From Vagococcus entomophilus (GTDB taxonomy: Bacteria > Bacillota > Bacilli > Lactobacillales > Vagococcaceae), in the NCBI RefSeq assembly GCF_003987595.1, contig NZ_NGJZ01000003.1:124001-188000 (forward strand): a DNA stretch of 64,000 bases, in the 5' to 3' direction. How positions within the stretch are numbered: the stretch's first letter is position 1; every line of letters begins with the position of its first letter. Below, piece by piece: positions 54,514-63,315 of this stretch. A program made the position numbers and the translations under genes. Below the pieces are notes generated by a model. The model did not search any database, had not been told where the DNA came from, and was given only the letters and a program-made list of their open reading frames with translations.

Positions 54514-56133
54514 ATGTTTTTGAAATTTACAAAATTATTATCTGAAGAATTTTCAGGATACTCTCGTCAAAAGTTCTTCAAAGACTTAATGGCCGGACTA
54601 ACTGTAGCTGCTGTTGCTCTCCCACTGGCACTTGCTTTTGGTGTATCTAGCGGGGCCACTGCAGGAGCTGGACTGATTACAGCAATCATCGCTGGTCTTA
54701 TAATCGGAACCTTATCTGGAGGCTTCTATCAAATTTCTGGTCCAACAGGTGCGATGTCTGCAATTTTAATTTCCTTAATTGCGAAATACCACATGGATGG
54801 CGTGTTCTTAGCGACATTAATGGCAGGTATTTTTTTACTAATTGCCGGAATATTTAAGTTAGGAACACTAACTAATATGATTCCCTCATCTGTTATTACC
54901 GGTTTCACTTCTGGAATCGCTATCATTATTGCTTTAGGCCAAGTTAACAATTTATTTGGGGTCCACTCAGAAGGAGACTCCGCACTAGCTAAATTATGGA
55001 GTTACACAAAATTAGGTTTCCATCCTGATTTTCCAACATTAATCATTGGAATTTGTGTCATATTGTTTATTGTGTTCTTTCCCAAAAAATGGAACGCAAT
55101 CATCCCTTCATCACTACTGGCCATTATCCTAGCGACTGCTGCAGTGATGTTTTTTCATATTCATGTTCCAGAAGTTGGCAAAATTCCGACATCACTCATC
55201 CCAAGCGAGCATTTGCGTGTCCAAAACATCAAGCCAGGTTTGATGAAAGAATTGATTGCACCTGCACTTAGCATTGCCGTGCTTGGCATGATCGAAAGCT
55301 TGCTTTGCGGTGCCTCAGCAAGTCGTATGACTGGGAAAAATTTAGACAGCAACCAAGAACTTGTCGCTCAGGGTGTTGGGAATATGCTCCTGCCATTCTT
55401 TGGGGGGATTCCTGCAACAGCTGCTATCGCCAGAACAAGCGTCGCAATCAAATCAGGGGCTCAAACGAGAATTGCTGGAATCATTCATGCAGTAACCTTG
55501 ATGCTTTCCATGTTTATTTTGACACCTGTCATGATGCATATTCCACTAAGCGCTTTAGCGGGAGTTTTAATTGTCACCGCATGGCGTATGAATGAATGGG
55601 AGTCGATTCACTATCTCTTTTCTCACCGCTTAACTAGTGGAATCGTCAAATTCTTAGTCACAATGGTCGCCACAGTTGCACTTGACCTAAGTATGGCTAT
55701 TTTACTAGGTGTAATCGTTGGACTTGTGTTTTTCATTGGAAAAAGTGCTACAATTGAAGTAAATACTGAATCTGTAGATCCAACACGAATGGGCAAGGAA
55801 GCACATCCTTCTGCCGAAAATTGGACAGTTGTCTATCTCACGGGCCCATTATTTTTTGTCAATTCCGAAAAAGTACATAGCGCACTAAGCAATTTGCCAA
55901 AAGAAGAGTCCATCATTTTTTCTCTAAGAGGCGTGCCTAATATCGATGTGACCGCTGCAAAAATGCTACTAGAATTTTACGAAGAACATACAACAGCTAA
56001 CCGACAAGTAATTTTTGCGTCGATGAACTTAGGGGTTAGAAAAAGCTTAGAAAAAGCCGGCCTTAAAGAAACGGAACAACAGCCCCTATTTTTTGATTCA
56101 GTTAATCTATTTCTCGAAAAACTTTTTCAGTAA
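54514..56133 (+). CDS. SulP-family anion transporter
   Basis: This 539-residue SLC26/SulP-type transporter has an N-terminal core of about 12 membrane segments. Conserved motifs include GLTVAAVALPLALAFGVSSG and ISGPTGAMSAILISL. Also present is LCGASASRMTGKNLDSNQELVAQGVGN, typical of the family. A C-terminal cytosolic STAS domain (about 425-535) follows. Substrate (sulfate, bicarbonate or dicarboxylate) is not readable. ATG 54514 is preceded by AAGGAGG at proper distance; the earlier ATG 54508 overlaps that site. A pentapeptide-repeat gene follows after 24 bp. Confidence 0.92.
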   Translation: MFLKFTKLLSEEFSGYSRQKFFKDLMAGLTVAAVALPLALAFGVSSGATAGAGLITAIIAGLIIGTLSGGFYQISGPTGAMSAILISLIAKYHMDGVFLATLMAGIFLLIAGIFKLGTLTNMIPSSVITGFTSGIAIIIALGQVNNLFGVHSEGDSALAKLWSYTKLGFHPDFPTLIIGICVILFIVFFPKKWNAIIPSSLLAIILATAAVMFFHIHVPEVGKIPTSLIPSEHLRVQNIKPGLMKELIAPALSIAVLGMIESLLCGASASRMTGKNLDSNQELVAQGVGNMLLPFFGGIPATAAIARTSVAIKSGAQTRIAGIIHAVTLMLSMFILTPVMMHIPLSALAGVLIVTAWRMNEWESIHYLFSHRLTSGIVKFLVTMVATVALDLSMAILLGVIVGLVFFIGKSATIEVNTESVDPTRMGKEAHPSAENWTVVYLTGPLFFVNSEKVHSALSNLPKEESIIFSLRGVPNIDVTAAKMLLEFYEEHTTANRQVIFASMNLGVRKSLEKAGLKETEQQPLFFDSVNLFLEKLFQ

Positions 56134-56157
56134 CATAGCTAAAAGGAGAATTATTTT

Positions 56158-56805
56158 ATGGCAAAAGACCCACTACTACCCAAAATCCCACATTCTTTAC
56201 AATTAGGTGAGATTGACTATTTAAAGGACGAACAGCATCTATTTCAACTGGAACTAAAAGATGAAAACTGGGTTGGATTAGACACCTCACAGGTTTATTT
56301 TCAACAAACCTTATTAAACAAATGTCTTTTTTCTGGTAGCCACTTCACACGATTTGAATGCATGGATGTGATCTTTAATCATTGTGACCTTTCAAACGTC
56401 GAATGGATTGGTGGTTCTTTTCATCGAATTATTTTTAAAAATTGCAAGCTTACTGGCTGCAATTTTGCAGAGAGCACCTTGCGCGATTGTCAGTTTATTG
56501 ATTGTATGATGGATTATTGTTCATTCAATTACACCACCATGAAAAGCGTTTCTTTTCAAGAAAACTCTCTGAAAGATAGCGAGTTTTCTGAGGTTACTTG
56601 GCAACATTTATTTTTCTATAAAAATAAGTTAACTGGTAGCACTTGGTTTCAGACAAAATTAGCTGGATTAAATTTTTCTACTTGTACGTTTGAACAAATC
56701 ATACTCTCTAAGGAATTGCTTAGAGGTCTAACAGTGAATCAAGAACAAGCGATAACTATTGCGCTTGGATTTGGTCTTTTACTAGACGAGCCCTTATCCG
56801 AATAA
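56158..56805 (+). CDS. Pentapeptide-repeat protein
   Basis: This is a 215-residue cytosolic protein. Its central part (about residues 40-180) follows the A(D/N)LxX-type pentapeptide rhythm with F or L at every fifth position, for example FKNCKLTGCNFAESTLRDCQFIDCMMDYCSF, split here by motif. This predicts a right-handed quadrilateral beta-helix. Length and Cys-rich repeats resemble Qnr-type gyrase-protecting proteins of Gram-positives, but no diagnostic feature was seen, so function stays open. ATG 56158 follows AAAGGAG; it is probably cotranscribed with the SulP gene. Confidence 0.85.
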   Translation: MAKDPLLPKIPHSLQLGEIDYLKDEQHLFQLELKDENWVGLDTSQVYFQQTLLNKCLFSGSHFTRFECMDVIFNHCDLSNVEWIGGSFHRIIFKNCKLTGCNFAESTLRDCQFIDCMMDYCSFNYTTMKSVSFQENSLKDSEFSEVTWQHLFFYKNKLTGSTWFQTKLAGLNFSTCTFEQIILSKELLRGLTVNQEQAITIALGFGLLLDEPLSE

Positions 56806-56849
56806 AAAAGAGTGAACAAAAGAGCCCTAATCTTTTGTTCACTCTTTTT
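56804..56849. terminator. Bidirectional terminator between pentapeptide gene and surface operon
   Basis: AAAAAGAGTGAACAAAAGA pairs with its complement around a 7-nt loop and is followed by TTTTT on the plus strand; A-runs on the left give a T-tract on the other strand. Confidence 0.9.
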
Positions 56850-56858
56850 ATTCCATTC

Positions 56859-58451
56859 TTAATTCACGGTTACTGTAGCAACCATACTGTGTAAGTCATT
56901 AACCGTTTGTGAAACAGACACCACATTTCCTGAAACGATCTCTTCTGACGAGACATTTACGATAAATGAACCCGCGGCATCTGCCTTTCCATAATAACTT
57001 TTTCCTGAAACAGTTACTTCTACTTCTGCATTTGGATCTGCTTTCCCTGTGATAGAACTATCATGTTCTGCGACGCTATTAATCGTAACTAGCTTGGGAT
57101 AAACGATCACCGATTTTTGATTAGATATACCAGAATCAGGATCCGTAGCAGTCACTGTAACAGTGGTTCCTGCTGCATAAGCTTTTGATAACGTAATAGC
57201 AAACAGCCCGGTTGCATCCGCAACACCGTTATAAATACGATCTCCTACAACAGCTGTAATTTTTGCATTTGGTTTTGTATTACCTGTTAGAATGGTATCA
57301 CCCGATGTAATATAATCAATGCCCAGATCAAATGCTCCTGCTACAACTTCGGTTTTTAGCGTCTCACTTTGATTGCCTTTATCATCAAATGCATAAACCT
57401 CAATCGGTGTTCCCACTTTATAAGTTGTATCTAAATGAACGGTGAACTTCCCGTCTAAATCCGTAACTGTTTGGTAACTATCTGTCCCAATTTGAAAGTG
57501 AATATGGACATTTGGATCAGCAATTCCGGTCGCACTTGTATCATTTTCTGTTACGTTATTAATTTCTGGTTTGCTCAGATCATGTGAATCATCATCTTTT
57601 ACATACACAACCGCTGGTGAGCTTTGGGCATCGTCTTTTTCACTGATTACACTAACTTTTTGATTGACGCTTAGTGTATGATCCAATGTAATCGAATAAG
57701 CACCCGAACTATCCGACTGCGCTTTATACTGCTTTTCGTCAATCGTTGCAATGATAGTATGATCAGCTTGGGCCGTTCCTGTGATTTTTAGACTACTTGT
57801 AAAAATAGGATCTACAGTTGGCGTCGTGGGAGTTGGGATGTCGTCCGATTTTACATAGACAACTGTCGGCTCACTATCTTGTCCTGCATCATCTTCACTA
57901 ACAACACTAATTTCTTCCCCTTCTTTTAACTTCTCTTCAATATTAATTGAAAACGCTCCGCTATCATCTGTCCTACCAAAGTATAATTTATCTCTAAGAG
58001 TTAGATGAATCGCATGATTAGCTTGCGCAGTCCCTGTCACACGTGTGCTACTTGTATATACCGTGTCAACAACCGGGGCAGTTGGTTTGATATCTTGACC
58101 CTTTTTAACTGTCACCATTAGTTTCGCACTACTTTCACCATTATGATTTTGGTAAACAGTTAGCACCGTACCTTCTGGAAACGTTTGCTCAAGATCTACC
58201 GAAAAAGAACCATTCTTCTCTACATTTGCTTTGTACACTTGATTATTTGCCACCACTACAACCAAAGCTGGGTAGTTTGCTGTTCCGGTCAAATGCGTAT
58301 CTTTAGTAGTTATTTCATTTACCTGAGGCTGTGGTATGGTAACCCCTCCACTTCCTATATGATATGCGGTGGTTTCACTCGCAAACGTCATCTTTGGTGC
58401 TAAAATTCCTAAACAAACTAAACTAAACGCAACCATGATTATTTTCTTCAT
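56859..58451 (-). CDS. Secreted protein made of six bacterial Ig-like repeats
   Basis: This is a 530-residue exported protein. The signal peptide MKKIIMVAFSLVCLGILAPKMTFA is followed by six tandem Ig-like modules of 70-90 residues. Each has the pattern TGTA-x(n)-NG.F.V.L....G..V.V. There is no LPxTG, LysM or membrane anchor, so attachment to the cell is unclear. ATG 58451 is preceded by GAGGAGACG; an in-frame ATG at 58493 is not supported. A terminator separates it from the gene upstream, with a possible TATAAT nearby, so it may be partly independently expressed. Role as an adhesin or matrix spacer is inferred. Confidence 0.82.
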   Translation of the reverse strand: MKKIIMVAFSLVCLGILAPKMTFASETTAYHIGSGGVTIPQPQVNEITTKDTHLTGTANYPALVVVVANNQVYKANVEKNGSFSVDLEQTFPEGTVLTVYQNHNGESSAKLMVTVKKGQDIKPTAPVVDTVYTSSTRVTGTAQANHAIHLTLRDKLYFGRTDDSGAFSINIEEKLKEGEEISVVSEDDAGQDSEPTVVYVKSDDIPTPTTPTVDPIFTSSLKITGTAQADHTIIATIDEKQYKAQSDSSGAYSITLDHTLSVNQKVSVISEKDDAQSSPAVVYVKDDDSHDLSKPEINNVTENDTSATGIADPNVHIHFQIGTDSYQTVTDLDGKFTVHLDTTYKVGTPIEVYAFDDKGNQSETLKTEVVAGAFDLGIDYITSGDTILTGNTKPNAKITAVVGDRIYNGVADATGLFAITLSKAYAAGTTVTVTATDPDSGISNQKSVIVYPKLVTINSVAEHDSSITGKADPNAEVEVTVSGKSYYGKADAAGSFIVNVSSEEIVSGNVVSVSQTVNDLHSMVATVTVN

Positions 58452-58482
58452 TTTCTTTCTCGTCTCCTCTAAATTTATTATA

Positions 58483-58522
58483 GAAAAAAGCAAGGAGTTC
58501 GCCGGCCTTAGGCTTAACTCCT
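58483..58522 (-). terminator. Terminator between the two Ig-repeat genes
   Basis: AAGGAGTT and AACTCCTT form a stem with a GC-rich 15-nt loop, followed by GCTTTTTTC on the minus strand. Read-through would reach the downstream Ig-repeat gene. Confidence 0.8.
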
Positions 58523-58536
58523 TACCATAATCTTAC

Positions 58537-60993
58537 TTAAAATGTTCCAATAAAGAATTGTGCTGGATCACTTGTTACACCATTTTTAACTTGTGTAACA
58601 GTTACTGAATCTCCCATTACAAGCGCACGTTTGAAATCAGCTTTAAACTTGCCGTCTTTATCTGTGCTTGCTTTGATTGTCTCATCCACATTTCCATCTG
58701 AGGATGTCAATGTAATCGTCACTTCAGCATCTGGATCACCAACCCCTGTAATATTCGTCATTTCTGGAAGTAAGTTAGATACTGTTACTGTTCTTGGTAG
58801 TACAACTGCATCTTTTTGCGTTGCATCTTCATCGTCAGTAGCACTCATATGGATGGGTGTCCCAACTTCATACATATGTGGAAGATCAAAGGCAAATTTA
58901 CCATTTTGATCAGAATCTCCCTCAAAAATTTGATCTTTGATTTTCACCATGTAATGAACATTGGCTCTAGAAGTGGTTCCTGCTGCTTTCATAGATTGAC
59001 TTGTCACACTTTGCAATGACATATCTAATGTTTTACTACTCAACACTTTTGCAGTCGCTAACGAACTTGTATTGCCAGCATCATCAGTAGCGGTTACTTC
59101 TAGTTGTGATTTTGCCACATAGGTGCGCTCTACATTCACTGAAAACTCACCCTTGTCATCGGCAGTGCCTTGGAATCTAGATTTTTTACCAGTTAAGATA
59201 TCAGTCAAATAAACATCTACTGTAGCTTTTGCTTCTGTTTTTCCTTTAACCTCTTGATCTACATCCGTAAATTTGTTTAATACTGGTACTTCCGGTGCTG
59301 TATTGTCAATGACCTCAAAAGATGTTGGGTCACTTTCTTTTCCTGAAATCCCGGTTGCAGTAACTGTACCTTGAATCCCTTTGGCAAAAGTGTGATTCAA
59401 TTGAATATCGAATTGACCATTTTCATCTACTTGATCATCATATTCTTCACCGTCAATCACTACTTTAACTTTTGCATTCTTTTCAGCTTTTCCTTTTAAG
59501 TTTGTATCACTATCCCCTAAATTAAACACTTTAGGCTTTTCTGTTTGTTTATCTGTCATAACCTTAACGCTTGTTGTTGGACTAACATTTCCTGAGGCAT
59601 CCGTAGAGAAGACTTTTACTTCTGTCCCAGCTGTATACGCATGATGCAAGTCAATTGTAAAATCACCCTTGTCATCTGAATCCCCGTAGAAATATTGATC
59701 CCCAATTTCTACTGTTACTTTACAGTTTGCTTTCTTCGTATTTCCTTTTAATGTTGTATCTGTATCCATAATTTTTTGTACTTCTGGTGCTACTGGTGCT
59801 ACATTATCTACTACTTTAATTGAAGTTGCTTCACTAACGTTACCTGCTTCATCTTTGGCATTAACGGTTAAAATTTCTCCCGCAGTAACAGCTTTTGAAA
59901 GTTTGAAATCAAATTTCCCATTAGCATCCGCTTTAGACGTACCAACTACATCTCCCGCTTCATTTTTCACTTCAATGGTGCTATTTTCTTCTGCTGTTCC
60001 AACTACTTTTTGGTCTGAAACTTCCACGTCATTTGCAACTGGTTTTTCTGGTGCAATCGTGTCTTTTACAGTTGTTTTCACAGGATCACTTTCATGTTGG
60101 TCCTTATCAATTTGTACAACTGATAATTCTTCGTTGTAGTTAAGCGCCCGATTTGTTGTTACAGAATAATTGCCATCTTTATCTACTTTTGCCGTTCCTA
60201 GTTCTGTTCCTTTATTGTCACTTACTTTGATTGTATCTCCAGCTACCCCCGTACCTGTTACAATCGAAGTTTTTGCTTCAGGTGCAGTGACAGTTGGAGC
60301 ATCTACAGCAGACTCTTCAACAATCCCACCATCTTTATCGTTTTCATCATAACCGACCATTAAGAAAACACCTGAGGAATCATTAGAATGGAATTCTATT
60401 GAAATAACATAATCTTGATCTTTATCTGTGATTACTTCTTTTTCAAACACTTGGTCCGTTAAAGGTTTTTCGGTTGCAGTGAATTCTTCACCATTAAAGC
60501 TAACTTTCCCATCTGGCATATTAGTTGGATTCATTGCTGTTAATTTCATTCCATAAAGAAGTTTGATTTTATATTTTTTATTTGCTTTTAACTTAACATG
60601 CTTCTCAGCTAAAAAGTGAGAGTCTCCGATGTTAAAAAAGTTTGTACTAGCATAGTGAACTTTTGTATTTGGTCTTGTTGCATCATGAAGGAAGACATTG
60701 TCTACCGGAATATCCAATGTACTTGTATAATCTTTTACTTGCCAACCAGTCGATACATCAAAGTTTGGCTCCATTTTTCCCGCTACACTAGTTGTACTTT
60801 TATTTGTACTTACTAATGGATTTTCCGAAAGCAAATGATGCATAGGCGTTACTTGCGTTGTTTTTGCCAGTGTAGAAAAAGGATTTGTCACACTTGCTTG
60901 AACTTGTTTTGTATGCAACACAAATGGACAAGCTAATCCAATAACCCCCATCGTTACTAGTTTTTGGATTGTTCCTTTATTTTTCAAATTCAT
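58537..60993 (-). CDS. Large secreted protein: unknown N-terminal domain plus seven Ig-like repeats
   Basis: This is an 818-residue protein. A signal peptide (to about residue 34) is followed by a low-complexity linker. Residues 77-216 form a domain of unknown family, nearly the same as residues 54-192 of the neighbouring gene product, rich in beta-strand-like sequence (KLKANKKYKIKLLYGMKL; FHSNDSSGVFLMVGYD). Seven Ig-like modules follow to the C-terminus. No cell-wall sorting signal is present. The ATG lies 1 bp after the stop of the upstream gene, with its ribosome site inside that gene. It may bind a carbohydrate or protein ligand through the N-terminal domain; this is inference. Confidence 0.82.
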   Translation of the reverse strand: MNLKNKGTIQKLVTMGVIGLACPFVLHTKQVQASVTNPFSTLAKTTQVTPMHHLLSENPLVSTNKSTTSVAGKMEPNFDVSTGWQVKDYTSTLDIPVDNVFLHDATRPNTKVHYASTNFFNIGDSHFLAEKHVKLKANKKYKIKLLYGMKLTAMNPTNMPDGKVSFNGEEFTATEKPLTDQVFEKEVITDKDQDYVISIEFHSNDSSGVFLMVGYDENDKDGGIVEESAVDAPTVTAPEAKTSIVTGTGVAGDTIKVSDNKGTELGTAKVDKDGNYSVTTNRALNYNEELSVVQIDKDQHESDPVKTTVKDTIAPEKPVANDVEVSDQKVVGTAEENSTIEVKNEAGDVVGTSKADANGKFDFKLSKAVTAGEILTVNAKDEAGNVSEATSIKVVDNVAPVAPEVQKIMDTDTTLKGNTKKANCKVTVEIGDQYFYGDSDDKGDFTIDLHHAYTAGTEVKVFSTDASGNVSPTTSVKVMTDKQTEKPKVFNLGDSDTNLKGKAEKNAKVKVVIDGEEYDDQVDENGQFDIQLNHTFAKGIQGTVTATGISGKESDPTSFEVIDNTAPEVPVLNKFTDVDQEVKGKTEAKATVDVYLTDILTGKKSRFQGTADDKGEFSVNVERTYVAKSQLEVTATDDAGNTSSLATAKVLSSKTLDMSLQSVTSQSMKAAGTTSRANVHYMVKIKDQIFEGDSDQNGKFAFDLPHMYEVGTPIHMSATDDEDATQKDAVVLPRTVTVSNLLPEMTNITGVGDPDAEVTITLTSSDGNVDETIKASTDKDGKFKADFKRALVMGDSVTVTQVKNGVTSDPAQFFIGTF

Positions 60994-60994
60994 C

Positions 60995-62563
60995 TTATTG
61001 TTCCTTTCGTAATTTACTCATTATCCAGGCAACACTTGCTAATAAAATACCGCCTATTGTAACAAGTAAATAATTAGATTGTTCATTTGTTCTTGGTAGT
61101 TTTCGAGATGCTCCACCATTGTGATTGCTATCAGAATGATTGTTCGCGCTACTTGTTGGCACGGTGCCAGACCCGCCAGACTCTCCACTATTTGTTGAGG
61201 TGCTACTTGTGGTGTCACTCGTTGAGCTACTACTTGTGGTGTCACTCGTTGAGGTGCTACTTGTGGTATCACTCGTTGAGGTACTACTTGTAGTATCACT
61301 CGTTGAGGTGCTACTTGTAGTATCACTCGTTGAGGTGCTACTTGTGGTATCACTCGTTGAGGTGCTACTTGTGGTATCACTCGTTGAGGTGCTACTTGTG
61401 GTATCGCTCGTTGAGCTACTACTTGTGGTGTCACTACTTCCAGAAGAAGTAACCGCTACCTCTGTTTCTTTACTCTTATTCCCTGCTTGATCTTCTGCTA
61501 CTGCAATTAAACTATCTCCTGCTTTTGCTGAAGTATCATCTAGGTGGAAATTCACAACGCCTTGGTCAGAAGCTTTCCCACTTCCAAGAAGCTTTTTCGC
61601 TTGGTTATAAATGGAAACTGTACTATTCTTCTCAGCAGTTCCACTTACCATTTGATCTTTTTCATCTATGTCAGTTATTTTAGGAGACTCTGGTGGTGTA
61701 GTATCTTCCACAATTGTTGTTGTCGCATCACTTTTAGCGCCTTCAGTATCAATTTGTAATACTTTGACTTTTTCATGATAAACTAATGCCCGATTTGCAC
61801 CCACTTCAAAGTTTCCATTGCTATCTGCTATATTTTCACCTAAAAGCTGATTATCTTGATCAATAACCTGAACTCTGTTTCCAGCAATTGCTTTTCCTTT
61901 GACTAGCGTCGTGCCAGCCTCTGGAGATTCGACAGTTGGTGCTGGAATACTTTCTTCGATAATTCCCCCTTCCGGATCTGCACCATCATAGCCGACCATT
62001 AGGAAAACACCTGAGGAATCATTCGAGTGAAATTCCATAGAAATAACAAATTCTTGATCTTTTGTTGTCGTGATTGTTTTTTGATATACTTGGTCTGTTA
62101 ACGGATTAGTAGTAGCCACTTTTTCGTCACCATTAAAGTTAACTTTTCCATCTGGCTGATTGTCTGGTTTCATTCCAGTCAACTTCATTCCATATAGTAA
62201 TTTAATTTTATAGGTACGATTTGCTTTTAATTTGACATGTTTTTCCGCCAAAAAATGAGCATCCCCAATATTAAAGAAATTCGTACTTGCATAGTGAACT
62301 TCTGTCTTAGGTCTTGTAGCATTTTGTAGAAAAACTTTCTCTACCGGGATATCCAATGTACTGGTATAATCTTTTAATTCCCAGCCAGTAGTTACATCAA
62401 AGTTTCCGTCATCTTGTGTTTCTACTTTTTTGGTTGACACATTTTTCTTGCCTTTGACAGTTTGAGCATGTACCGTTTCGTTATAGACTAAAGTCGTTGT
62501 AGCACCACCTGCTAAAACAGCAGTAGCAATAAGTAACGTAGCAAGTTGTTTTTGTTTGTTCAT
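60995..62563 (-). CDS. Cell-wall anchored surface protein with Ser/Thr repeats and LPRTN motif
   Basis: This is a 522-residue surface protein. A signal peptide (to about residue 34) leads into the unknown domain at residues 54-192 shared with the next gene. Two Ig-like modules (about 205-370) and a stalk of nine DTTSSTSTS-type nonapeptides follow. The C-terminal sorting signal reads LPRTN at about 489, then a hydrophobic helix and KLRKEQ. The usual glycine of LPxTG is asparagine. ATG 62563 is preceded by GAAAGGAG. It is likely the anchored member of the operon; the next two genes lack anchors. Confidence 0.85.
   Translation of the reverse strand: MNKQKQLATLLIATAVLAGGATTTLVYNETVHAQTVKGKKNVSTKKVETQDDGNFDVTTGWELKDYTSTLDIPVEKVFLQNATRPKTEVHYASTNFFNIGDAHFLAEKHVKLKANRTYKIKLLYGMKLTGMKPDNQPDGKVNFNGDEKVATTNPLTDQVYQKTITTTKDQEFVISMEFHSNDSSGVFLMVGYDGADPEGGIIEESIPAPTVESPEAGTTLVKGKAIAGNRVQVIDQDNQLLGENIADSNGNFEVGANRALVYHEKVKVLQIDTEGAKSDATTTIVEDTTPPESPKITDIDEKDQMVSGTAEKNSTVSIYNQAKKLLGSGKASDQGVVNFHLDDTSAKAGDSLIAVAEDQAGNKSKETEVAVTSSGSSDTTSSSSTSDTTSSTSTSDTTSSTSTSDTTSSTSTSDTTSSTSTSDTTSSTSTSDTTSSTSTSDTTSSSSTSDTTSSTSTNSGESGGSGTVPTSSANNHSDSNHNGGASRKLPRTNEQSNYLLVTIGGILLASVAWIMSKLRKEQ
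61195..61437 (-). repeat. Nine tandem 27-bp repeats
   Basis: Nine consecutive copies of a 27-bp unit encode the DTTSSTSTS nonapeptide of the surface protein. The units differ at a few positions. The unit length is a multiple of three, so copy-number changes would alter stalk length without a frameshift. Confidence 0.85.
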
Positions 62564-62586
62564 TTCAAACTCCTTTCTATTCCAAC

Positions 62587-63078
62587 CTAGTTATGGAACA
62601 GTTGAACGTTTAACCTTCCAAAGTAGTCAATCTCCCCAACTAAATATTGATTCCAATTTTGTCCCCAGCAATTTTCTACATTCATAAAATAAGTTGCTTT
62701 TGTAGAAGAATCCATACCTAAAGTTTGATAAAGGACATTCATTCCATATAACTCATTCCATGGTTGATCAACATCAATAAACATGTTATTAGCGATTACA
62801 GCGCGGTAGCCACAATTGAATTTTCCATCAAATGAATGATAATACAAATCATAGACATCATCCGCTATTCTAGTTTGCACTAATGGATTATTGTGTTTTT
62901 TGATTGTTAATTCACCTGAATTATTCGAAATAGTTTTTTCATTATCAGTATTTAAATTGAACGTTGTTGCCAATTTCATTGGTGCTTGCACTTCACTTGC
63001 TTCTACTTTCATTGATGTGCTATTCGAAAAAGCTAATAATCCCATTGCCATTGCAAAACCTAAAAATAATTTCTTCAT
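62587..63078 (-). CDS. Small secreted protein of unknown family
   Basis: This is a 163-residue protein with a signal peptide (MKKLFLGFAMAMGLLAF..., cleavage near VEASE). The mature part is about 135 residues, with two cysteines (in FNCGYR and ENCWGQN) and many aromatic residues. Members of the bacteriocin or amyloid classes were considered but no diagnostic motif was seen; I do not recognise the family. ATG 63078 has CTGGAG seven nt upstream; ATG 63099, behind AGGGG, is the alternative. It is the first gene of the surface operon, 23 bp before the anchored protein gene. Confidence 0.7.
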   Translation of the reverse strand: MKKLFLGFAMAMGLLAFSNSTSMKVEASEVQAPMKLATTFNLNTDNEKTISNNSGELTIKKHNNPLVQTRIADDVYDLYYHSFDGKFNCGYRAVIANNMFIDVDQPWNELYGMNVLYQTLGMDSSTKATYFMNVENCWGQNWNQYLVGEIDYFGRLNVQLFHN

Positions 63079-63315
63079 AAAAAAAACTCCAGTCTTCATT
63101 AAATTTTTCCCCTATTATTTAGTTTGAGAGAACGCTTCCTCTCTTCCCACTTGCTTCTACTTTTGATTATGAAACTTTTAGTAAAAAATCATACACGCTT
63201 ATGTCTATAAATAAATTTCAACTAAATTTTCATGTTTAATAAACTTCCTCATTTTACGTAGTGGCCGCTACTTGTCTATCTTACATCGTTTTCTCTTTAA
63301 CCTATATTTTTTTTC

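Noticed and set aside
61195-61437. CRISPR array
   Set aside because: The repeats are contiguous without spacers and lie in frame inside a surface-protein gene.
61054-61490. Long frames on both strands over the Ser/Thr repeat
   Set aside because: They are by-products of the 27-bp repeat, which leaves several frames open; only the DTTSSTSTS frame has a signal peptide and sorting signal.
63085-63315. Short peptide pheromone gene in front of the surface operon
   Set aside because: Only 13-15 codon frames without ribosome sites or a hydrophobic core were found.
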